Shown piece after piece: positions 1 to 5,526 of a stretch of 5,526 nucleotides of DNA. This DNA is from Acidimicrobiaceae bacterium (GTDB lineage: Bacteria > Actinomycetota > Acidimicrobiia > Acidimicrobiales > MedAcidi-G1). The notes beneath the pieces were generated by a model. The model was not told the DNA's origin, made no database searches, and saw only the letters and a list, made by a program, of their open reading frames with translations. Made by a program: the position numbers and the translations under genes. The stretch lies in NCBI GenBank assembly GCA_003541675.1, contig DPMC01000260.1, forward strand, positions 1 to 5,526, read 5' to 3'. How positions within the stretch are numbered: the stretch's first letter is position 1; every line of letters begins with the position of its first letter.

Positions 1-2039
1 GGGGGTACCGTCGCCCGCTCCGTGGAAGCCTCACCGAGACGCGCCTCGGCAAGTCGGAGCGCGGCATCGCGTGCCGCGTAGGCGATCTGGATCAGGCCGC
101 CTGGGAAGTAGAGCAACAGGATCAGCAGGCCGATGCTGGAGGTGAACAGCGGAACGAGGTCGTTGTCAGGCCAGAAGGCGGGCAGGCCGACCACCCACAT
201 GGCTCCAATGACCGGACCCATCAGGGTGCCCAAGCCACCGATTACCACCATGGAGACCAGGCGCAACGAGTCGCCGATCTGGAACAGGCGCTCGGTGTAG
301 GGAATGTTCTGTACGAGGCCGCCGAGCAGTGCACCGCCTAGCCCGGCGATCCCTCCGGCAAGTGCGAACGCCATGAGCTTCGTGCGTGACGGACCGACCG
401 TGTAGGCCGCTGCGGTGTATTCGTTCTCTCGTACGCCGATGATTGATCGCCCGATCCCGCTGGCTCGCAGGGCCCGGACGACGACCAGCACGAGGATCAG
501 GACGGCGAGGCACAGGTAGTAGTACGAACGCTGGCTGTCCAGGTTGATCGGTCCGACACTGCCCCGACGGAACGGGATGCTCTGGGTGAAACCACCGTTG
601 AAGGCAGGACGTCGGAACACGTACTGCTGGGCGGCCAGGGCGAAGGCAAAGGTGGTCACGGCAAGCAGTAGACCCTTGACGCGGAGCGCGCCGAGTCCGA
701 TGAGGGCCGCTACGGCGGCGGCGACGAGAGACGCCAGCATCATCGATACCAGGTACGGAACCCGGGGAAAGCTGATCGTGAAGAAGTGCCAGTCGCCGAT
801 GCCGATGCCGACTTCGAGGCCCCGGTTGAATCCGGCAGCCATGAGAGCGCCGACGCCGGCGAACGTCATCTGACCGAGTGAGAGCTGTCCGGCCCAGCCG
901 GTCACGATGGTCATCGACATGGCACACACGGCGAAAGCGATGATGCTGGCGTACAGGAGATGTCGCGATGGGCGGGTCACCAGGAGGGGCAGCACGACGG
1001 CGATGGCCAGCAGAAGGCCTAGGGCGATGGTCGACATCCGCCGGACCCACCAGATCTCTCGGAGTCGTTCCGGGATGGGTCGACGTCGAGCCGAGAAGGA
1101 GAACGATCCTTCGGACTCGGCGGCACCCCGGCTTTGGAAGGCCACGGCGATGGCCACCACGATGAAGAGAATGAAGTCGATCAGCCCGCCCTGTTCGAGG
1201 AACAGGAACTGCACGTGGGCCTGGGCCACGCCGATCAGCAGGCCGGCGATGATGGCGCGGGGGAACGAGACCATGCCCGCGATCACCGCGGCGACCAGGG
1301 CCCTCGACATGGTGTTGGGGCCCAGGTTGGCCATGCCGGTGATCGAGCCACGGTTGCCCGAGAGGAGCAGCAGCGACACGCTCGAGAGCAGGCCGGCCAC
1401 CGTCCAGACGAAGAGTTGCACCGTCTTGGGATCGATGCCCGAGATGCGTGCCAGGTCGGCGTTCGATGCCGAGGCCTGCACCGTCTGGCCGAACACCGTC
1501 CGGTTCAAAAACCACGAAAGGCCAAGGGCTAGGAGGGGGACGAGGATAAGGATTGTGAGTTTCGGTCCGGTTATCCGCAGGCCGAAGACGTCGTTCCACT
1601 TGAATCCGAGGGGCACCGGGTAACGCTGCCCGCGGACCTTCTCGATGTCGGGGAACGAGGCCAGGACGGCCTGCATGAGCTGGGCTACACCAATGGTGGC
1701 TACCAGCACGATGACCCGGGGGGCGTCGAACAGGCGACGGATGATGGCCCGTTCGACGATGGCGCCCACCGAAATCCCGACCAGCAGGGCTAGGGCCAGG
1801 GCCGCCCAGTACGGGAATCCGTAGTTGATGACCATGACACCCATGAGGCCCGAGGCGGGCAGGCCCATGTTGCCGACGGCCAGATTGATGACCCGGGTGG
1901 AGCGGTAGATGAGCACCACCCCGAGGGCCAGCAGACCGAAGACCATGCCATTGACAAGGCCGTCGAACCAGAGCTGACGGGTGGTCCAGACGGCCAGAAC
2001 CAAGGGGGAGGCGACCAGTTCGGAGGCAAGCACGTCCAT
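1..2039 (-). CDS. fused LivH-LivM branched-chain amino acid-type ABC permease (3' end cut by window edge)
   Basis: Membrane permease of a HAAT/LivFGHM-family importer with both channel subunits on one chain. Translating from the ATG at 2039 gives 679 codons without a stop, ending mid-codon at base 1. The LivH half is residues about 24-300: LVNGMVFGLLALGVVLIY with STRVINLAVGNMG (47-59), an EAA-type cytoplasmic loop near SNADLARISGIDPKTV (192-207), and ALVAAVIAGMVSFPRAIIAG (247 on). A hydrophilic linker (about 302-335, Ser/Arg-rich) leads to the LivM half: TGWAGQLSLGQMTFAG (380-395), an EAA-type loop GRSIIGVRENEYTAAAYTVG (530-549), VVIGGLGTLMGPVIGA (598-613) and YFPGGL (644-649). About 30 more residues, helical and charged, follow the normal LivM end without a stop, so the protein may continue into a LivG ATPase domain or end just outside. 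The ATG follows the upstream TGA by one base, indicating translational coupling. The substrate could be amino acids, but homologous systems also carry aromatic and other carboxylic acids or urea, and no binding protein is visible to decide. Confidence 0.94.
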   Translation of the reverse strand, partial: MDVLASELVASPLVLAVWTTRQLWFDGLVNGMVFGLLALGVVLIYRSTRVINLAVGNMGLPASGLMGVMVINYGFPYWAALALALLVGISVGAIVERAIIRRLFDAPRVIVLVATIGVAQLMQAVLASFPDIEKVRGQRYPVPLGFKWNDVFGLRITGPKLTILILVPLLALGLSWFLNRTVFGQTVQASASNADLARISGIDPKTVQLFVWTVAGLLSSVSLLLLSGNRGSITGMANLGPNTMSRALVAAVIAGMVSFPRAIIAGLLIGVAQAHVQFLFLEQGGLIDFILFIVVAIAVAFQSRGAAESEGSFSFSARRRPIPERLREIWWVRRMSTIALGLLLAIAVVLPLLVTRPSRHLLYASIIAFAVCAMSMTIVTGWAGQLSLGQMTFAGVGALMAAGFNRGLEVGIGIGDWHFFTISFPRVPYLVSMMLASLVAAAVAALIGLGALRVKGLLLAVTTFAFALAAQQYVFRRPAFNGGFTQSIPFRRGSVGPINLDSQRSYYYLCLAVLILVLVVVRALRASGIGRSIIGVRENEYTAAAYTVGPSRTKLMAFALAGGIAGLGGALLGGLVQNIPYTERLFQIGDSLRLVSMVVIGGLGTLMGPVIGAMWVVGLPAFWPDNDLVPLFTSSIGLLILLLYFPGGLIQIAYAARDAALRLAEARLGEASTERATVP

Positions 2040-2049
2040 CTCAGCCACC
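2037..2049 (-). promoter_or_regulatory. translational coupling junction: weak RBS, TGA stop and LivHM ATG
   Basis: On the minus strand a weak Shine-Dalgarno-like GGTGG (2049-2045) is followed by the TGA of the fusion gene (2043-2041), one base, and the ATG of LivHM (2039-2037). Stop and start are close enough for a terminating ribosome to reinitiate. This fits fixed-ratio production of the ATPase-bearing protein and its permease, and argues for co-transcription. Confidence 0.6.
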
Positions 2050-4293
2050 GTCCGTTCCAAGGAAGACGGCTCTGGCCAGGTCGTCGCGCTCGACCAACTC
2101 GGAAGCTGCGCCTTCGAACCGAACTTGGCCCTTTTCGAGGAAGATGGCCCGGTCGGCAATGGCCAGGGCCACGTTCAGCGACTGCTCGACGACGACGATG
2201 GTCTGGCCGCGTTCCTGGAGGCGTTCGATGAGGATCAGGAGGTCCTGGACGACGGTGGGGGCCAGGCCGAGGGACAGTTCGTCGATGAGCAGGACCTCGG
2301 GTTCATGGAGCAGCACTCGGGCCAGGGCCAGCATCTGCTGCTGGCCACCTGACATCGATCCGGCGCGCTGTCCCTGACGGTTGGCCAGATCGGGGAACAA
2401 GTCGAGTACGTCGGCGATGCGCCGTTCCACGTCAGCCTTGTCGGCCCGATGGACGTAGGCGCCCATGATCAGATTCTGGCGGACCGTCATATCGCCGAAC
2501 ACGCCCTTGCCGCCCGGTAACTGCTGGATGCCGAGTTGGGACCGTAGTTGGGGCGACGAGTAGGTGACCGTGCGGCCGTGCAGCCGCACCACGCCCCGCT
2601 GGGGAACGCCTAGGCCACTGATGACCCGGAGGATGGTGGATTTGCCAGCACCATTGGTGCCCAGTAGGGCCAGGGTCTCGCCCTTCTTCACCTCGAAGGC
2701 CACGTCGAACAGAACCTGGACTGACCCGTAGGAGAAGTCCAGGTTGTTGACCTGCAGTGCAGGGACCTCGCCGTCGCCACCGGCCCGGCGCTGTTCGTCC
2801 TGTTCGTCGAGCAGTTCCTGGACGTTCAGGGAGAGGTCGCCGCGGATGTGGCGGGCGCCCCGGTACATGATCCAGCCGCCGATGAGGGCGCTGGGCACGG
2901 TCAGCACCAGCGTGGTGACCCGAGGGCCCCAGGAATCGGCGAACATGAACGAGATGAGGCCGCCACCGGTGCCGCCGATGAAGAATATGTAGAGGGTGAT
3001 GAGCGCCGTGCCGGTACCCCGTAGGCGGTAGGGGACGATGGCTTGCATGAGCGGACCGACCATGGCAAACGCCGTGCTCAGCATGACCAGCGTGGGGATC
3101 GAGAAGCCGATGAACAGCGGAACGGTTGGCATGGCCCATTGGATGGGCTTGAAGATGGCGGAGAATCCGATAAGTGCGCCCACCAGGTGGAGGGTGCGGG
3201 TCGGGTTCTCGCGCCACATCCGGTCGAACTTGGGGCCTACGTAGATCAGCGCGCCGACGGTGGCCAGGCCGGCCACGGTGCCCCATGCTCCTCGTTCGAA
3301 TGATTCGAGTCCGAACTCGTCCTCTAGCCAGAGGTTCTCCAGCACCGGGGCGGTGAACAGGCCGAAGCCCAGTGCGCTGAAGCCGACGACCACCGTCTTG
3401 ATGGTCTTGATCTGCATTAGACGGGAGAAGGCGGCGTCCATGGAGACGGGAAGGGGGTCGTCTTCGGTGAACGATTCGTCAAGGACGTCCTCCTTTTCCC
3501 AGCGTCCCCGCAGGGGTTCCTTCAGGAAGAAGGCGGCGATAGCGGCCACGGCCACCGGAATCCCGAGGAGGTAGTAGGCCCAGCGCCAGCCGTCAATCTC
3601 GCCGGGGCCGTTGGCTGCTGCTGCAATGGCGCCTACGAGGATCGGGCTGGTCACGGCCAGGAGGCGACCGGTGCCCTTGTCGATGGCGCCGATGCGGCCA
3701 CGGATGCCGATGGGGTAGGTGTCGGCAATGACCGACGAGTGGACCGGGATGGTGTTGGCCTTGGCGATCCCGACGCCGAACCGGGCCCAGAAGAAGGTGA
3801 AGGCGTTCACCGCCCAACCTGACATGGCCACCATGGCGCCGAAGATGATGCTGGACCAGCCAATGATCGGGATCCGTCGGAACCGGTCGGCTGCCCAGCC
3901 CATGGGGATGGCGCCCAGTACCACAAAGGCACCCGATGAGCTGGCGATGAACGTGATGGTGCCGTCGCTGACCCCGAAGGTGTCGCGGATGTCGGGGGCC
4001 AGCACGGAGATGGCGGCCATCTGGAGTTCGTCCAGCGAGTTAAGGATGGCCAGTACGACGAAGGTCGCCGCGCCGCCACCCATAGCGAGCCCCTTCTTCA
4101 GCGATAGGCCGGCGCTGTTGACCCCTGGCAGCAGCTCGTCGGGGAACATGATCTGGTTGGTTTCCTGCTCGGCGTGGCGAGCGGCCTCTTCGGCCAGTAC
4201 AGATGCCGCGAGGGACGCGGCGTTGCTGTCCGCGCCTGTCTCGCCGGGAGTTTCCCCGGAGGACATCGACTCCTCGGTGTGTTCTTCGGTCAC
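2041..4293 (-). CDS. MFS transporter fused to a LivF-type ABC ATPase
   Basis: One uninterrupted 750-residue frame joins two transporter classes. Residues about 74-478 are a 12-helix MFS domain. TM1 contains NSLDELQMAAISVLAPDI, the loop 2-3 motif is GWAADRFRR (132-140), TM4 begins ARFGVG, TM6 follows DGWRWAY, and a central loop begins KEPLRGRWE (258-266). These resemble spinster-like MFS proteins. A polar linker (about 482-510) leads to a full ATPase: Walker A GTNGAGKST (545-553), signature SGGQQ (648-652), Walker B VLLIDE (667-672), D-loop SLGLAP, and VVEQ where many ABC ATPases have the H-loop His. VEQ there is usual for LivF. The N-terminal 60 or so residues are acidic, Ala/Glu-rich and cytoplasmic. 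The GTG start at 4293 is chosen because GGGGGA lies 10 nt upstream and it avoids the ACAD gene. Alternatives in the same frame are ATG 4335 (17-nt overlap with the ACAD), ATG 4266, and a far upstream ATG at 4434 (116-nt overlap, unlikely). The stop TGA is 1 nt before the LivHM start. The ATPase probably powers the adjacent LivHM permease; whether the MFS half transports, regulates or anchors is unknown. Confidence 0.93.
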   Translation of the reverse strand: MTEEHTEESMSSGETPGETGADSNAASLAASVLAEEAARHAEQETNQIMFPDELLPGVNSAGLSLKKGLAMGGGAATFVVLAILNSLDELQMAAISVLAPDIRDTFGVSDGTITFIASSSGAFVVLGAIPMGWAADRFRRIPIIGWSSIIFGAMVAMSGWAVNAFTFFWARFGVGIAKANTIPVHSSVIADTYPIGIRGRIGAIDKGTGRLLAVTSPILVGAIAAAANGPGEIDGWRWAYYLLGIPVAVAAIAAFFLKEPLRGRWEKEDVLDESFTEDDPLPVSMDAAFSRLMQIKTIKTVVVGFSALGFGLFTAPVLENLWLEDEFGLESFERGAWGTVAGLATVGALIYVGPKFDRMWRENPTRTLHLVGALIGFSAIFKPIQWAMPTVPLFIGFSIPTLVMLSTAFAMVGPLMQAIVPYRLRGTGTALITLYIFFIGGTGGGLISFMFADSWGPRVTTLVLTVPSALIGGWIMYRGARHIRGDLSLNVQELLDEQDEQRRAGGDGEVPALQVNNLDFSYGSVQVLFDVAFEVKKGETLALLGTNGAGKSTILRVISGLGVPQRGVVRLHGRTVTYSSPQLRSQLGIQQLPGGKGVFGDMTVRQNLIMGAYVHRADKADVERRIADVLDLFPDLANRQGQRAGSMSGGQQQMLALARVLLHEPEVLLIDELSLGLAPTVVQDLLILIERLQERGQTIVVVEQSLNVALAIADRAIFLEKGQVRFEGAASELVERDDLARAVFLGTDGG

Positions 4294-4303
4294 GGTGTTC
4301 GCA

Positions 4304-4309
4304 TCCCCC
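4304..4309 (-). promoter_or_regulatory. probable ribosome binding site of the MFS-ATPase gene
   Basis: The minus strand reads GGGGGA here, 10 nt before the GTG at 4293-4291 and just after the ACAD stop codon. It can pair with the 16S anti-Shine-Dalgarno CCUCC through one G:U wobble. This is the main reason for preferring GTG 4293. The competing ATG at 4335 has GGAAGG directly abutting it with no spacer, and ATG 4266 has GAGGAG only 3 nt upstream, so both are less well placed. Start selection remains uncertain. Confidence 0.45.
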
Positions 4310-4318
4310 GGTTCCCGC

Positions 4319-5526
4319 TTAGCTGCGGAGGACATCCTTCCATGCGGCTTCTCGGTCGTTGGCCGGCTCCCGTGGGAGCCCCAGTGACCGTTCGGCCAGA
4401 TTGTTCTTCTGGACCTCGGTGGTGCCTCCGCCAATGGAAATGGCGAAGCGGTTCAGGACCTCGGCTCTGATCCACGTGCCCTCCCGGTCGTTGGTGATCG
4501 GACCGGCAATGGCTGATGGGCCGGCCAGGTCAGCGGCGAGGTCACCAGTCAGGACCTTGGTGCCGGCGGCCAGCAACTTAGTGAGTGCCGGATCGAAGGG
4601 GGGTTGCTGTCCATCTCGGACCGCAGACTGGATCCGTTGGCCCATCAGGCTCTGGAGGCGTTCCCGGCTGATAATGCGAGCCAGGCGTTGGCGGACGGTG
4701 GGATCGTCGAGTCCACCGTGTCGGGCGGCAAGGTCACGGAGGCGGTCCGAGGCCGGAGCGCCTTCGCCGCGACCGATGAACGCCGCCTCGTTGGCCAGCA
4801 CGGTGCGGGTCGGGGTCCAGCCTCCGTGAACCTCGCCCACCATCTGGTCGGTGGGGATCCGGACGCCGGAGAGGAAGACCTCGTTGAAGTGCGACGACCC
4901 GTTGGCCTGCACGAGGGGTCGGACCTCGATGCCCGGCGAGGTCATGTCGACCAGCAGGAAGGTGATGCCACGGTGCTTGGGAGCATCGGGGTCGGTGCGG
5001 ACCAGTAGGAATCCCCAGTCGGTGAACTGGGCACATGAGTTCCAGACCTTCTGGCCGTGGACCACCCAGTGGTCGCCGTCCCGTACGGCCCGGGTAGAGA
5101 GGCTGGCCAGGTCCGAGCCGGCGCCCGGCTCACTGAATAACTGGCACCAGGCCACCTCGCCGCTGAGCAGAGACGGGAGGAACCGGGCCTTGAGTTCATC
5201 TGACGCGTGGGCCAGCAAGGTGGGTCCGAGCATGGCGATGGTGGCGCCGATGAAGCCGGGGTGGGAGCCGTAGTCCGCGGATTCTTCCCTAAGGATGCGG
5301 TCGGTCCATGGTGGGCGGCCACCGCCACCGAACTCGGCAGGCCAGGTCAGACCGGCCCATCCGTGGTCGGCCAGAGTCCGCTGCCAGGCACGACCATGTT
5401 CGAAGTACACCTTCGCCTCGGCGTCGTCGGGGAAGCCGGACACCTGCCAGGGATCGATCCGGGTACGGGGTTCGGCGTGTTGGGCTAGGAAGGAGCGCGA
5501 CGCGGAGCGAAATTCGGCCTGTTCAG
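4319..5526 (-). CDS. acyl-CoA dehydrogenase, FadE-like (5' end cut by window edge)
   Basis: FAD-dependent alpha,beta-dehydrogenation of an acyl-CoA thioester, the first step of a beta-oxidation cycle, in the cytoplasm. The frame is open from the right edge (first full codon at 5524) to a TAA at 4321-4319, giving 401 visible residues. The first ones (EQAEFRSASRSFLAQH) match the usual ACAD N-terminal helix, so the true start lies a few codons outside. A GTG at 5443 is in frame but would remove this helix, so I reject it as the start. Seen in order: an N-terminal helical domain with GWAGLTWPAEFGG; the flavin/substrate motif FSEPGAGSD (visible residues 130-138) and GQKVWNS; the middle beta-domain with DPDAPKHRGITF and FNEVFLSGVRIP; and a C-terminal helical domain ending GGGTTEVQKNNLAERSLGLP. 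The Glu in LANEAAF (codon 4789-4787) sits where isovaleryl-CoA-dehydrogenase-type enzymes and, as I recall, mycobacterial FadE26 place the catalytic base (alignment by eye). The sequence style resembles mycobacterial steroid side-chain FadEs, some of which work as heteromers. The substrate cannot be told from sequence. The gene is first in a tight series with the transporter genes. Confidence 0.95.
   Translation of the reverse strand, partial: EQAEFRSASRSFLAQHAEPRTRIDPWQVSGFPDDAEAKVYFEHGRAWQRTLADHGWAGLTWPAEFGGGGRPPWTDRILREESADYGSHPGFIGATIAMLGPTLLAHASDELKARFLPSLLSGEVAWCQLFSEPGAGSDLASLSTRAVRDGDHWVVHGQKVWNSCAQFTDWGFLLVRTDPDAPKHRGITFLLVDMTSPGIEVRPLVQANGSSHFNEVFLSGVRIPTDQMVGEVHGGWTPTRTVLANEAAFIGRGEGAPASDRLRDLAARHGGLDDPTVRQRLARIISRERLQSLMGQRIQSAVRDGQQPPFDPALTKLLAAGTKVLTGDLAADLAGPSAIAGPITNDREGTWIRAEVLNRFAISIGGGTTEVQKNNLAERSLGLPREPANDREAAWKDVLRS

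Noticed and set aside
166..1599. A 477-codon open frame on the minus strand, in another frame of the LivHM gene
   Set aside because: Its translation is Arg/Pro/His-rich with no domain pattern, while the frame used for LivHM gives clean membrane helices and family motifs over the same bases. It is a high-GC shadow.
907..1623. A 238-codon plus-strand open frame opposite LivHM
   Set aside because: Low-complexity Arg/Ala/Met-rich translation, no recognisable domain, and fully antisense to a well-supported gene.
2760..2860. Possible split of the fusion gene into separate MFS and LivF genes
   Set aside because: The linker is in one continuous frame with no stop, and no ATG/GTG with a well-spaced RBS is evident before the ATPase domain. 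The linker is hydrophilic and of sensible length, so a true fusion is the simplest reading.
2432..3286. A 284-codon minus-strand frame within the MFS-ATPase gene
   Set aside because: Out of frame with the MFS and ATPase motifs; the Arg/Pro/His-rich product is typical of frame-shifted high-GC coding sequence. There is no sign of a frameshift, since the main frame keeps all motifs.
3719..4387. A 222-codon plus-strand frame opposite the MFS domain
   Set aside because: Antisense shadow: Ser/Ala/Met-rich, with no domain and no plus-strand promoter or RBS evidence.
5441..5443. GTG as a complete start for the acyl-CoA dehydrogenase
   Set aside because: The frame stays open upstream to the window edge, and the 27 extra residues form the expected ACAD N-terminal helix, so the gene is cut by the edge, not complete.

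Overview
The window is a protein-coding segment from a high-GC bacterium, and all three genes lie on the minus strand. Strong G/C preference at third codon positions, the fused transporter architectures and the acyl-CoA dehydrogenase (ACAD) type point to an actinobacterium, most likely an Acidimicrobiia-like lineage. This placement is inferred from gene style; no rRNA or marker gene is present.

Layout in the direction of transcription, right to left. (1) 5526-4319 holds an ACAD whose first few codons lie beyond the right edge. (2) About 4293-2041 holds a single polypeptide in which a 12-helix major facilitator superfamily (MFS) transporter is fused to a complete LivF-type ABC ATPase. (3) 2039 to the left edge holds a fused LivH-LivM branched-chain-amino-acid-type permease that is still open at base 1, so more sequence (a stop, or possibly a LivG ATPase domain) lies outside. 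This third gene has no stop in the window but is clearly real: 679 codons without a stop and both permease signatures.

The genes are packed tightly. There are about 25 nt between the ACAD stop and the preferred start of the fusion gene (or a 17-nt overlap if an upstream ATG is used), and 1 nt between the fusion gene's stop and the LivHM start. This looks like one translationally coupled operon. No promoter, terminator, RNA gene, repeat, mobile element or CRISPR array was seen, and no non-coding stretch exceeds about 25 nt.

Working model (inference): the LivHM permease is energised by the LivF ATPase tethered to the MFS protein, plus a LivG partner that may be the continuation of LivHM. It would import an organic acid or amino-acid-like substrate. 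The ACAD would act in beta-oxidation of the CoA ester of the same or a related compound. No substrate-binding protein or CoA ligase is visible here. The most unusual features are the MFS-ATPase fusion, apparent opposite-sign charge changes at two spinster-type MFS positions, and the LivH-LivM fusion.
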